A DNA stretch of 64,000 bases from SZUA-35 sp965530755 (GTDB lineage: Bacteria; Actinomycetota; Acidimicrobiia; Acidimicrobiales; SZUA-35), in contig CBESNA010000005.1 in assembly GCA_965530755.1 (NCBI GenBank), positions 62,001-126,000 on the forward strand. The letters are read 5' to 3'. How positions within the stretch are numbered: the first letter of the stretch is position 1; each line of letters begins with the position of its first letter. A program made the position numbers and the translations under genes. Positions 35,725-44,024 of this stretch are shown piece by piece. The notes under the pieces were generated by a model. The model was not told the DNA's origin and made no database searches. It saw nothing but the letters and a program-made list of their open reading frames with translations.

Positions 35725-37095
35725 ATGCCGAGTGCTGCGATCATCGGGGGCGGGATCTCCGGCCTCTGCGCCGCTCACGACCTGCACAACGCCGGCTGGA
35801 ATGTCGTGGTCCACGAAGCCAGTGATCGGCTCGGAGGCAAGATCTGGTCCTCTCCGGTCGGCGATCGCATCGTCGACTCCGGGCCAGACACGTTCCTTGC
35901 CCGAGTCCCGCAGGGCAAGCAGCTCTGCACCGAGCTCGGGCTCAGCGACGAACTCGTCGCCCCGGTGTCCCCGGTCCCCGCGTACTTCCATCGCGATGGC
36001 AAGCTCTGTCCCATACCGGCCGGAACCGTGTTGGGGGTGCCGACCGATCTCGAAGCGCTCGCCGCATCCGGTGCGGTCTCGCCTGATGGGGTGGCCCGAG
36101 CCGCAGAAGACCTGACCCTTCCTGCCACGGACCTCTACGACCGCGCCGGCGTAGAGGTCAGCGTCGGAGCGTACTGTCGGGCCCGCCTCGGCGATGAAGT
36201 CACCGAACGCCTCATCGACCCACTCATCGGCGGGATCAACGCCTCGGACATCGATCGGCTCAGCTTGCGGTCAGGGGCGCCCCAACTGTGGAACGCTGCG
36301 CAGCGGCATCGCTCGATCATCGAGGGACTTCGGGTTATGCGACCATCGGTGGGAGCGACGCTCGGCTCCGCCGGCACGAACGAGCCAGTTTTCCTGAGCC
36401 TTCCCGGGGGCCTCGACCGGATCATCACCGAGCTCGCCGCTCGCCTGCCGGCCAAATCGATCCGACTGGAATCACCCATCAGCGAGATCGGCGCCATCAC
36501 GATCGACGGCCGGCCAGTCGACCACATCATCATCGGCACCCCGGCCAACGTCGCCGCCGACCTCACCCGCTCGTTGTCGCCCGCTGCCGCTGACCTGCTG
36601 TCGACCATCGAGTACGCCTCGGTCGCTCAGGCCACGATCGAACTCCCGATCGAGGCGGTCGACCCCGTTCTCGATGCATCCGGCATTCTCTTCCCGCGCG
36701 TCGACGGTGGCGTCATGACTGCCTCCACTTGGTTCAGCACGAAGTGGGCCCACTACGCCCGACCCGGACACGTCCTGATCCGCCTGACGTCCGGTCGCTT
36801 CGGCGACACGCGCGCCCTCGGGTTCGATGACGATGAGCTCGTCAGCCATCTACTCGACGAGCTTCGTTCGGTGATCGACATCACTGCGCAGCCAACGGCG
36901 ACCCGAGTTCACCGCTGGCTCGACGCCTTCCCCCAATACACGCCAGGTCATGCCGATCGAGTCGACTCGATCATGGACACCCTGGCCGCCGATGCACCCA
37001 ACGTGCATCTGGTCGGCGCTGCGTATCGCGGCATCGGCATTCCGGCGTGCATCGAGGGCGGTCGCTCATTGGCCGACCGACTGGTCGCTGCGTGA
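35725..37095 (+). CDS. hemY: Coproporphyrinogen III oxidase, CgoX/HemY type
   Basis: FAD enzyme that oxidises coproporphyrinogen III to coproporphyrin III in the coproporphyrin-dependent pathway of actinobacteria and firmicutes (older name protoporphyrinogen oxidase). 456 residues. The N-terminal dinucleotide fold is AAIIGGGISGLCAAHDL with VVVHEASDRLGGKI; GIPACIEGGRSLADRLV closes the FAD site. The ATG at 35725 sits one base after the hemE stop. Its own stop overlaps the lnt start by GTGA. Confidence 0.94.
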   Translation: MPSAAIIGGGISGLCAAHDLHNAGWNVVVHEASDRLGGKIWSSPVGDRIVDSGPDTFLARVPQGKQLCTELGLSDELVAPVSPVPAYFHRDGKLCPIPAGTVLGVPTDLEALAASGAVSPDGVARAAEDLTLPATDLYDRAGVEVSVGAYCRARLGDEVTERLIDPLIGGINASDIDRLSLRSGAPQLWNAAQRHRSIIEGLRVMRPSVGATLGSAGTNEPVFLSLPGGLDRIITELAARLPAKSIRLESPISEIGAITIDGRPVDHIIIGTPANVAADLTRSLSPAAADLLSTIEYASVAQATIELPIEAVDPVLDASGILFPRVDGGVMTASTWFSTKWAHYARPGHVLIRLTSGRFGDTRALGFDDDELVSHLLDELRSVIDITAQPTATRVHRWLDAFPQYTPGHADRVDSIMDTLAADAPNVHLVGAAYRGIGIPACIEGGRSLADRLVAA

Positions 37096-38615
37096 CGACG
37101 ACCGGTCTTCGTGAAGCGCAGCCCAACCCAACGATGATCCGACGCCGGATCCCCGTCTGGCTGCGGTGTGCTGTCGCCGGGATCTGCATCGCCGGTTCGG
37201 TGCCCCCTTGGGGATGGTGGCCGCTGGCGTTCGTGGGTTTCGCGATCGTCGATCGACTGCTGGTGAACACCACGTACAAGCAGCGCTTCCGGCGCATGTG
37301 GACCGTGAGTGTGTGGTGGCTCGGGCCGGCGATGCTCTGGATGATCGACCTCACACCGCCCGGCTATGTCGTCGCTGTCCTGCTCTATTCGGCGTACTAC
37401 GGCGCCGCCGCTGCGCTGACACCTCCCGACGCACGACGACGGTGGGTCTTCCCGGGAGCGTTCGCCGTCGCCGAGCTCGCACGCTGGTATTGGCCGTTCG
37501 GCGGAGTACCGCTCGCCAACGTCGCCCTGAGCCAGGTGGATTCACCCCTCGGCCAGACCGCCCGGTTGTTCGGTCCGCTGTTCGTGATCATCCTCGTCAT
37601 CGTGATCGGCCAGGCCCTGGCCGCTGTCCTCGTCGAACGTGAGACCACGGCGCCTCGCATCGCCGGCGCGGTGATCCTGGTGTCGCTCGCCGCTGCGTGG
37701 CTGCACCCTCGTGCCGACGTGGTCGGCCAGCTCGACGCGGCCGTCGTTCAAGGCGGCGGACCGACCCGGACCCGAGCGTCATCTGATCAGCAGCCGGTCG
37801 TCCTGGCTCGACACGTCGAGGCGACGCGCCAGATATCCGAGTCCGTCGACCTGGTGCTCTGGCCGGAGAACGTGGTCAACCCCGGTCGCTTCCTCGACAT
37901 CGACGACGCAGCAGCCGTCGTCGGCGAGGTCGCCGTCGAACAGGACGCCACCCTGCTGGCCGGCTGGTTCTATCCCGTCAACGACGGAACGGCCACGGTG
38001 AACTACCAGGCTGCGGTCACACCGGCGGGCGAGGAAGTCGACCGATACGACAAGGTGCGGATCGTGCCGTTCGGCGAGTACGTGCCATTGCGAGGACTGA
38101 TCGAACGATTCAGCAGTGAGATCCCCAGTCGTGACGTCATCCCGGGAACGGGCCCGGCCGTGGTCGACACCCCGGTCGGCACGATCGGTGTGGCCATCTC
38201 GTGGGAGGCCTACTTCGAGCGTCGCTCACGTGATGCTGTCGAGAACGGGGCGCAGCTGTTGGTGAATCCAACCAACGGTTCGTCGTACTGGCTCACTCAA
38301 GTCCACACCCAACAGGTCGCGTCAAATCAGCTCCGGGCAATCGAAAACGATCGTTGGCTGCTGATGGCTGCACCGACCGGACTGTCGGCGGTGATCAACG
38401 CCGACGGCACCTTGCTGCAGCGTTCGGACATCGGCGAACGCATCGTATTGGAGGCAACGGTCGAGATGCGCAGCGGACGGACCCTGTCCAGCCTCGTCGG
38501 ATTCTGGCCGGTGCTGATCTACGGCCTGGCGGCGCTCGCCGCCGCCCGACTCACCCCCGCCCCCACGCCCAGCCCCACCGCCAACCGTTCTGAGGAACTC
38601 AGCCCTCAGAACTGA
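37092..38615 (+). CDS. lnt: Apolipoprotein N-acyltransferase-like protein with Ser at the catalytic Cys site
   Basis: Lnt N-acylates the lipid-modified cysteine of lipoproteins in the membrane; 507 residues. About seven N-terminal helices precede a nitrilase-like outer domain. Two of the three catalytic residues are clear: E259 in LWPENVV and K321 in YDKVRIVPFGEYVP. At the nucleophile position, where E. coli has Cys387, the sequence reads GVAISWE with S370 (codon TCG). The surrounding NPTNGSSYW and QVASNQLRAIENDRW are conserved. The GTG at 37092 overlaps the hemY stop (GTGA), implying coupling; ATG 37134 is the alternative. Its last codons lie in the 35-bp junction repeat. Confidence 0.88.
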   Translation: MTTTGLREAQPNPTMIRRRIPVWLRCAVAGICIAGSVPPWGWWPLAFVGFAIVDRLLVNTTYKQRFRRMWTVSVWWLGPAMLWMIDLTPPGYVVAVLLYSAYYGAAAALTPPDARRRWVFPGAFAVAELARWYWPFGGVPLANVALSQVDSPLGQTARLFGPLFVIILVIVIGQALAAVLVERETTAPRIAGAVILVSLAAAWLHPRADVVGQLDAAVVQGGGPTRTRASSDQQPVVLARHVEATRQISESVDLVLWPENVVNPGRFLDIDDAAAVVGEVAVEQDATLLAGWFYPVNDGTATVNYQAAVTPAGEEVDRYDKVRIVPFGEYVPLRGLIERFSSEIPSRDVIPGTGPAVVDTPVGTIGVAISWEAYFERRSRDAVENGAQLLVNPTNGSSYWLTQVHTQQVASNQLRAIENDRWLLMAAPTGLSAVINADGTLLQRSDIGERIVLEATVEMRSGRTLSSLVGFWPVLIYGLAALAAARLTPAPTPSPTANRSEELSPQN

Positions 38616-38617
38616 GG
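38583..38617. terminator. Junction repeat copy A (bidirectional terminator candidate)
   Basis: A 35-bp element at the convergent end of lnt and the NAD-kinase-like gene. TTCTGAGG (38588-38595) and CCTCAGAA (38604-38611) form an 8-bp stem with an 8-nt loop. It matches copy B at 41389 in 32 of 35 positions and contains the lnt stop codon. Confidence 0.7.
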
Positions 38618-38638
38618 TTGAGGCCCCGCAGAACGTGG

Positions 38639-39538
38639 TCAGTTCGGAGCGATCAGTCGGAGCTGGGTCGGGGCCACCTGCACGCGGAGCTCTTGTCCCC
38701 ACAGCAGTTCGATGCGATCACGCTCCATCCCGTCACCGAAGGCCACCAAGTTGTCGCTCCGAACAACAAGACGAAGCACGTCATCATGATGCAGCAAGCC
38801 GGACGTGTGCGAGACACCGGTCCCCGGCGATGGCCAGGCCTCACGAACGAACCAGCACAGCCCGTCGGCCGACGGTTCGGGTAACGCCCATTCGGGCTGA
38901 CGATCGTGCCAAAGGCTTGCGCTCCAACCAGTCGAACCCGTGCCCGTTCCCACCACGATTCCGGACGACGACTGGCTCTCGCGCGTGCCACCGCTCTGGA
39001 TCAGGTCATAGCGGGCCGACTGATGGCCAGTGCTGCCGAAGTAGACGTCGTTGAGCGCTCGGATCACCTGGCCGTCATCGGCAACGACCTCGACCATGGA
39101 GCGGTTCTCGGTCACGACCGTTGCCGCGCCGCCGACGCTGAGGGCCGTCAGAATTCGAGCGACCGAACCGGCGTCGGTCTCGGCGAGCGGACCGACTGGT
39201 CCCTGCGGGTTCACCCCGACCACCGGCTGGCCCTCGAGATACTTCGCAACGTTGGCGACGAGCCCGTCCTGGCCGACGGTGATGATCACGTCATCAGCTT
39301 CGAACAACCATCGGTCGAGATCGTCTCGACGCACCATCGATCGCCGCCATTCGACCGGGACCGCCGCTGCCACCGACGCCAGCGCCTCGTGGTGAATTCG
39401 ATGTGTGGCGTCGAGGGCCTCGAGGCCATGGCCACGCTGCTCCAGAAAGAAGGCGACCGCCCGACGGGTTCCGTGCCGACCGAGGAGGTCCTCGTACTCG
39501 GTCGGACGGGTGACAACGACCGCCCGGGGCGATGCCAT
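38639..39538 (-). CDS. Divergent NAD kinase paralogue
   Basis: A 299-residue protein of the NAD kinase/diacylglycerol kinase fold. The GGDGT motif is altered to ITVGQDGLVANVAKYL. The NE-like motif reads ALNDVYFGSTGHQSARYDL, and the substrate loop GTGTGSTGWSASLW replaces the usual TPTGSTAY-type sequence. Catalysis with NAD is therefore uncertain; it could bind NAD or phosphorylate something else. It starts 1 nt after the SPFH gene, and both are divergent from a Nudix/NrtR-type regulator, a context that points to NAD metabolism. Confidence 0.85.
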   Translation of the reverse strand: MASPRAVVVTRPTEYEDLLGRHGTRRAVAFFLEQRGHGLEALDATHRIHHEALASVAAAVPVEWRRSMVRRDDLDRWLFEADDVIITVGQDGLVANVAKYLEGQPVVGVNPQGPVGPLAETDAGSVARILTALSVGGAATVVTENRSMVEVVADDGQVIRALNDVYFGSTGHQSARYDLIQSGGTRESQSSSGIVVGTGTGSTGWSASLWHDRQPEWALPEPSADGLCWFVREAWPSPGTGVSHTSGLLHHDDVLRLVVRSDNLVAFGDGMERDRIELLWGQELRVQVAPTQLRLIAPN

Positions 39539-39539
39539 G

Positions 39540-40565
39540 TCACGCCTCCAGTTCCGGAGGCACCGCCTCGGCTGCACCAACCAATCTTGCCAGCAACGGC
39601 GTGACCAGCTCCGGCGACAGCACCAGCGTGTCGATTGCCGGCAAGTTGGCGGCGGCATCGCGCACCGCCAGCGCCAGCAGTGTGGTGTCGCTGAGCTGCG
39701 ACACGGCGTCGGACCTCGCTCGTTCGGCAGCGGCAACAGCCTCACCGAGCAAGCGGGTACGAGTGGCGTGAGAGCGAGCCGCCACCTCGACATCTCTGGC
39801 CTTCGCCTCGTTGGTGATCCGATTCGATTCCGCTTCCTGGGCCGCCCGACTCCGATCGTTCGCACCGGTCTGGGCAACGAGTTCCTCCTCTCGCCGGGCC
39901 AGCTCGATGCGATTCTCGAGCTCGTTCTCGCTGATGGCTCGCTCTTGCTGGACCGCATGTGCCCGCCGTTCGAACGTGGCCTTGTCGGCCTCCTGTTGCA
40001 ACTGCTCACGCACCGGGTTCTGCAGCGCCTTTTCCAGATCGGCCTGCGGACGCACCCCGATGACACGCACGCCGACCGAGCCAATACCGGCTTCGCCCAA
40101 CCAAACCTCGCCCGCCATTCCGGATTCGATCACCGCTCGAACGGTCGTGATACCTCGCTCCATCACCTCTGCGAGCGTCATGGCCGCCAACACGCCGATC
40201 GCATGCTGCTGGGCCATCTCCGTGAGGATGCCGCCGAGCGTTTCCAGCGGTGTCTGCTTCCATTGTCCCGTGGCAACATCGATGCTGAAGTCGAGTCGCG
40301 CGGCGGCGAGGTCAGGCTCGGCGACCCGGTAGGTGAGAGTGGCTTGGACAGACACTTCTTGATGGTCATTGGTCCGAGCTCGGAAGATGACCGAGCGCTC
40401 CTGCTCCTCGATCGGGACTTCGGAGATCGACGTGCCGATCGGTCGGAACCAGAACGACGCTCCGGTCCCGCTTGACGACACCGCTCCCTTCTTCAGCCGC
40501 CGGACATGCGAGGTCGGTCCCGCCTGCAGATGACGCAGAAACCCTCGTGTGCTGATGACTGCCAT
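39540..40565 (-). CDS. SPFH/band-7 domain protein
   Basis: A 341-residue stomatin/prohibitin-like scaffold protein. The SPFH domain (about 25-185) includes VPIEEQERSVIFRARTNDHQ and VQATLTYRVAEPDL. A long charged coiled coil follows (about 185-285, QQEADKATFERRAHAVQQER). A short hydrophobic C-terminal part contains LVLSPELVTPLLARLV. No N-terminal membrane helix is evident, so it may be cytoplasmic or peripheral. AAAGGG lies 8 nt before the ATG. It is co-transcribed with the NAD-kinase paralogue, from a promoter overlapped by operators of the facing regulator gene. Confidence 0.88.
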   Translation of the reverse strand: MAVISTRGFLRHLQAGPTSHVRRLKKGAVSSSGTGASFWFRPIGTSISEVPIEEQERSVIFRARTNDHQEVSVQATLTYRVAEPDLAAARLDFSIDVATGQWKQTPLETLGGILTEMAQQHAIGVLAAMTLAEVMERGITTVRAVIESGMAGEVWLGEAGIGSVGVRVIGVRPQADLEKALQNPVREQLQQEADKATFERRAHAVQQERAISENELENRIELARREEELVAQTGANDRSRAAQEAESNRITNEAKARDVEVAARSHATRTRLLGEAVAAAERARSDAVSQLSDTTLLALAVRDAAANLPAIDTLVLSPELVTPLLARLVGAAEAVPPELEA

Positions 40566-40587
40566 GATCGTGCCCTTTCGGTAGTAT

Positions 40588-40602
40588 TCGTCATATAGAC
40601 GA
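40588..40602. promoter_or_regulatory. Operator 1 (TCGTC-ATATA-GACGA)
   Basis: Perfect 5-5-5 inverted repeat, same arms as operator 2, 42 bp away centre to centre (four helical turns). It lies just downstream of the predicted minus-strand -10 (40608-40613), where a bound repressor would block the SPFH transcript. Confidence 0.75.
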
Positions 40603-40607
40603 TTACT

Positions 40608-40636
40608 ACGGTACGCCCACACTTGATTATCGTCAA
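40608..40636 (-). promoter_or_regulatory. Predicted promoter of the SPFH-NAD kinase operon
   Basis: On the minus strand, TTGACG (40636-40631), a 17-bp spacer and TACCGT (40613-40608). The -35 hexamer is inside operator 2. Confidence 0.6.
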
Positions 40637-40652
40637 GTAGACGATTTAGGAT
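40623..40652 (+). promoter_or_regulatory. Promoter and operator 2 of the Nudix/NrtR-type gene
   Basis: TTGATT (40623-40628), 18-bp spacer, TAGGAT (40647-40652). The spacer is filled by operator 2, TCGTC-AAGTA-GACGA (40630-40644). The GTG start at 40659 is 6 nt after the -10 box. This fits a repressor acting on its own gene. Confidence 0.75.
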
Positions 40653-40658
40653 CCAAGG

Positions 40659-41399
40659 GTGACATCCGCCGCAGAGCATCCTCCATTCGCAGTAACCGCG
40701 GACCTCGTCGTCCTGACCATTCAGGCCGGTGCACTCGCAGCTCTGGTCGTGACCCGTCGCGAGCCTCCATTCAAGGGTCGCCGAGCCCTGCCCGGCGGGT
40801 TCGTGAGGATCGACGAGAACCTCGAGGCGGCTGCGCGACGTGAGCTCGCAGAAGAGACAGGATTGCGGATCGTTCGCGGCAGCTCGATCCACCTCGAGCA
40901 ACTCGCCACCTATGGCGACCCCGGCCGAGACCCTCGCCAGCGGGTCGTCACCGTCGCCCACCTCGCTCTGGTTGCCGAGCTGCCCCAGCCTCGCGCCGGC
41001 ACCGATGCGGCCACCGCATCGATCGAACCGGTTGCCGAGCTCCTAGCGGCAAAGGGGCAAAAGCGCCTCGCCTTCGATCACGATCGCATTCTGCGCGACG
41101 GCATCGAGCGAGCGCGAGCCAAGCTCGAGTACTCCACACTCGCCACGACCTTCCTGCCAGACGCGTTCACGATCGGCGAGCTACGCCAGGTCTACGAGGC
41201 GGTCTGGGGGACCGAGATCGACCCTCGAAACTTCCACCGCAAGGTCCAAGCATCCGTGGGTTTCGTCGAACCACTCGACGAGACAACAACCCGTGGCGGC
41301 GGGCGGCCGGCGATGTTGTTCCGAGCGGGCGATGCGTCCGACCTCTTCCCTCCCCTCGTCCGCCCCCTGATCGGCGACCACCACCACCAACCGCTCTGA
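40659..41399 (+). CDS. Nudix-fold transcriptional regulator, NrtR type
   Basis: A 246-residue protein with an N-terminal Nudix domain (GGFVRIDENLEAAARRELAE, continuing ETGL, the complete Nudix box) and a C-terminal winged helix (DAFTIGELRQVYEAVWGTEI, DPRNFHRKVQAS). This domain pair is that of NrtR, a repressor of NAD synthesis genes that responds to ADP-ribose or related nucleotides. Because the Nudix box is intact, hydrolysis may be retained. Two operators and a leaderless promoter lie immediately upstream; the divergent targets are the SPFH and NAD-kinase-like genes. Its stop codon is in junction repeat copy B. Confidence 0.88.
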   Translation: MTSAAEHPPFAVTADLVVLTIQAGALAALVVTRREPPFKGRRALPGGFVRIDENLEAAARRELAEETGLRIVRGSSIHLEQLATYGDPGRDPRQRVVTVAHLALVAELPQPRAGTDAATASIEPVAELLAAKGQKRLAFDHDRILRDGIERARAKLEYSTLATTFLPDAFTIGELRQVYEAVWGTEIDPRNFHRKVQASVGFVEPLDETTTRGGGRPAMLFRAGDASDLFPPLVRPLIGDHHHQPL

Positions 41400-41423
41400 G
41401 GAAATCAGCCCGCAGAACTGAGG
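41389..41423. terminator. Junction repeat copy B
   Basis: 32/35 identical to copy A; located between the convergent Nudix regulator and dinB genes. The stem is weaker (one mismatch). Confidence 0.7.
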
Positions 41424-41445
41424 CCTCCGCGCCGCAGATCAAGTG

Positions 41446-42657
41446 TCAGTCGGGAAGGAGCGGGACGGATCGATCGCGACGACCGACCAACGCCGTGCGG
41501 CCAATCGAACGTTTGCCGAAGCGATCGCGGATCTGGTCGACCGCAGCATCGAGCTCGATCGGGCGGCGGTCGTCGAAGTCGAACGCCATCTGCACCGCGG
41601 CGTCATCGATCAGGCCGGCGACCGAGATGCCGATCTTGGTGAGCCCGCGCTGTTCGGCTTCGGGCCAGACGACATCGAGGAGGCGACGGGCCTCGAACAG
41701 GATCGCCTCGGTGGATGAGGTGGCTTGCACCATCGTGTGCGACCTCGTGGCCTGGGTGAAGTCGCCGAAGCGCAGCCGCAGGACAACGGTGCGGGCCACC
41801 CGATCCGCGTTACGCAACCGATGGCTCACCCCGTCGACCACCTCGAGCAGGATGGCGTCGCAATCAAGGCGGACAAGACGCCCCCGCGGGAACGACCGCT
41901 GAGATCCGATCGATCGTCGCCGACGGCCGGTGTCGACCCGGCGTGGGTCGCGGTTGTTGGCCAGAGCGTAGAGGTGGTGCCCGGAACCCCGCCCGAGCAG
42001 AGCAACAAGGGCAGCCTCGTCGAGTGCCGCGACCTGGGCCACGGTGAAGAGTCCTCGAGCGTTGAGCTTGTGGGCGGTGACCGCACCGACGCCCCACAGC
42101 TTCTCGACCGGCAGCGGATGAAGGAAGGCGAGCTCACCGCCGACCGGCACCACCAGCAGGCCATCGGGCTTCGAGACACCGCTCGCCACCTTGGCCAGGA
42201 ACTTGGTGGACGCCACGCCGACGCTGATCGGTATCCCGACCTCGGCGAGCACCCGTCGCCGCAGGCGCTGGGCGATGCCGACCGGTCCACCTCGAAGACG
42301 CCACAGGCCGGTGACATCGAGGAACGCCTCGTCGATCGACATTCCCTCGACCTCGGGAGTGGTGTCGTGGAAGATGTCGAACACGGCCTTGCTGGCTTCG
42401 ACGTAGGCCGACATGCGCGGTGGCACCTCGATGACCTCGGGGCAGCGACGGCGGGCCTCTCCCCCGCTCATCGCAGTGCGCACGCCATGGGCCCTGGCTT
42501 CGTAGCTGGCAGCGAGCACGACACCGCCGCCGACCATCATCGGCCGGTTGCGGAGGGACGGGTCGTCGCGCTGCTCGACCGACGCGTAGAAGGCATCGAG
42601 ATCGGCGTGGAGGATCGATCGAACCTGCGGAGCGAGAGTCGACGTCATCGAACACAT
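41446..42657 (-). CDS. dinB: DNA polymerase IV (Y family)
   Basis: Translesion DNA polymerase of about 400 residues. Catalytic acids are in ILHADLDAFYASVEQ and SIDEAFLDVTG. The palm/fingers (to about 230), a thumb HhH (LWGVGAVTAHKLNARG) and the little-finger domain follow. The C-terminus lacks an obvious beta-clamp QxxLxLF motif, though MAFDFDDR near the end may serve. The start is either ATG 42657 or 42648, both within or next to a LexA box; 42657 is preceded by CACTGT at 6 nt. SOS induction is therefore expected. Confidence 0.93.
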   Translation of the reverse strand: MCSMTSTLAPQVRSILHADLDAFYASVEQRDDPSLRNRPMMVGGGVVLAASYEARAHGVRTAMSGGEARRRCPEVIEVPPRMSAYVEASKAVFDIFHDTTPEVEGMSIDEAFLDVTGLWRLRGGPVGIAQRLRRRVLAEVGIPISVGVASTKFLAKVASGVSKPDGLLVVPVGGELAFLHPLPVEKLWGVGAVTAHKLNARGLFTVAQVAALDEAALVALLGRGSGHHLYALANNRDPRRVDTGRRRRSIGSQRSFPRGRLVRLDCDAILLEVVDGVSHRLRNADRVARTVVLRLRFGDFTQATRSHTMVQATSSTEAILFEARRLLDVVWPEAEQRGLTKIGISVAGLIDDAAVQMAFDFDDRRPIELDAAVDQIRDRFGKRSIGRTALVGRRDRSVPLLPD

Positions 42658-42662
42658 GTTCG
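42649..42662. promoter_or_regulatory. LexA (SOS) box at dinB
   Basis: CGAAC-ACAT-GTTCG matches the Gram-positive/mycobacterial LexA consensus exactly. It overlaps the translation start region of dinB, so LexA would block initiation. Confidence 0.88.
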
Positions 42663-42778
42663 CACAGTGTGGAGAGGCCCACAAGCCCCACGTGACAGGC
42701 ACGACAGGGGTTCGTAGTGTGCCGTTGAAGGCAATCACCACCACATCCATCAACGCAGACACTCAGAGGGACCCTGAC

Positions 42779-43948
42779 ATGCGACTCCGATTCGGCACCT
42801 TCATGGCGCCATTCCACCCACCCGAGCACAACCCGACATTGGCCCTCGAGGGTGACCTCGAGCTGATCCAGCACATGGACACGCTCGGATTCGACGAGGC
42901 CTGGATCGGCGAGCACCACTCCGCCGGCAGCGAGATCATCGCCTCGCCGGAGATCTTCATCATGGCGGCGGCCGAACGCACGAAGAACATCAAGCTCGGC
43001 ACCGGCGTCGTGTCCTTGCCGTACCACAACCCCCTGTGGGTGGCCGAGCGCATGGTGCTGCTCGACCATCTGACCCGCGGCCGCGTGATGTTCGGCGTGG
43101 GACCCGGCGCCCTCCCGACCGACGCTGCCATGCTCGGTCTCGAACCACCCCAGATGCGACCGCTGCTCGAGGAGTACCTCGAGATCGTGATGCACCTGCT
43201 CACTTCAGAGGAGCCGATCAGCTACGAGAACGATCGGCTGACGCTGAAGGACGCGCGGCTCCATCTGCGCCCCTACTCCGAGCCGCTGTTCGACATGGCG
43301 GTCGCCGCCGTCGCCTCACCGTCGGGCGCCAAACTCGCCGGGAAGTACGGCCACGGCGTGCTCTCACTCGGGGCCACCGTCGCGATCGGTATGGACGTAC
43401 TGGCCCACCATTGGACCATCCAGGAAGAGACCGCCGCCGCCAACGGCACCGTGGCTGACCGAAACAAGTGGCGCCTCGTCGGCCTCATGCACCTCGCAGA
43501 GACCGAGGAGCAGGCCAAGGAGGACGTGAAGTACGGCATCACGCAGTGGTTCCGCTATTTCCAGAACGTAGCTGCCTTCCCGCAGATGGCTGTCGAGGGT
43601 GGCGACATCGACGAGATGATCGAATTCGTCAACGGTGGGCTCGGGGTGATCGGCACACCGGAGCAAGCAGTGGAGCAGATCGAGAGCCTTCTCGAGCAGT
43701 CGAACGGCGGCTTCGGTGCCTACCTCACGCTCGCTCACAACTGGGCCAACACCGAAGCGACCAAGAAGAGCTACGAGCTGCTGGCTCGCCACGTGATGCC
43801 GAGGTTCCAGAGTGGCGGTGGAGGCCTGGTCGCGGCCGCCGAGCGGGCTCAAGCTGTCCGTCCGGAACTGGCCGACAAACAGATGCTCGCTGTCGAGGAG
43901 GCCACCGCTCGCTACGAGGAGGAAAAGGGTGCCATCGTCTTGAGCTGA
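42779..43948 (+). CDS. Luciferase-like flavin-dependent monooxygenase
   Basis: A 389-residue LLM-class enzyme. The start MRLRFGTFMAPFHPPEHNPT and the segments GFDEAWIGEHHSAG, LGTGVVSLPYHNPLWVAERM and RGRVMFGVGPGALPTDAAML are those of the limonene 1,2-monooxygenase/alkanal monooxygenase-like branch. It probably uses FMNH2 rather than F420, but this cannot be settled from sequence. GAGGG lies 8 nt before the ATG at 42779. The open frame extends upstream to 42656 through the dinB promoter but is not native there. It is divergent from dinB. Confidence 0.9.
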   Translation: MRLRFGTFMAPFHPPEHNPTLALEGDLELIQHMDTLGFDEAWIGEHHSAGSEIIASPEIFIMAAAERTKNIKLGTGVVSLPYHNPLWVAERMVLLDHLTRGRVMFGVGPGALPTDAAMLGLEPPQMRPLLEEYLEIVMHLLTSEEPISYENDRLTLKDARLHLRPYSEPLFDMAVAAVASPSGAKLAGKYGHGVLSLGATVAIGMDVLAHHWTIQEETAAANGTVADRNKWRLVGLMHLAETEEQAKEDVKYGITQWFRYFQNVAAFPQMAVEGGDIDEMIEFVNGGLGVIGTPEQAVEQIESLLEQSNGGFGAYLTLAHNWANTEATKKSYELLARHVMPRFQSGGGGLVAAAERAQAVRPELADKQMLAVEEATARYEEEKGAIVLS

Positions 43949-43984
43949 CCCCGCCCACACCCGCGTGCGGAGCTCCACCCTCAG

Positions 43985-44008
43985 TCTGAGGACTGAGGGC
44001 CGCAGAAC
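43985..44008. terminator. Junction repeat copy C (degenerate)
   Basis: TCTGAGGA, 7 nt, CCGCAGAAC: same blocks and spacing as copies A and B. It lies between the convergent monooxygenase and small membrane protein genes, and with the preceding bases forms CCTCAG-T-CTGAGG. Confidence 0.55.
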
Positions 44009-44024
44009 GGGGGTCCGGCTTCGT

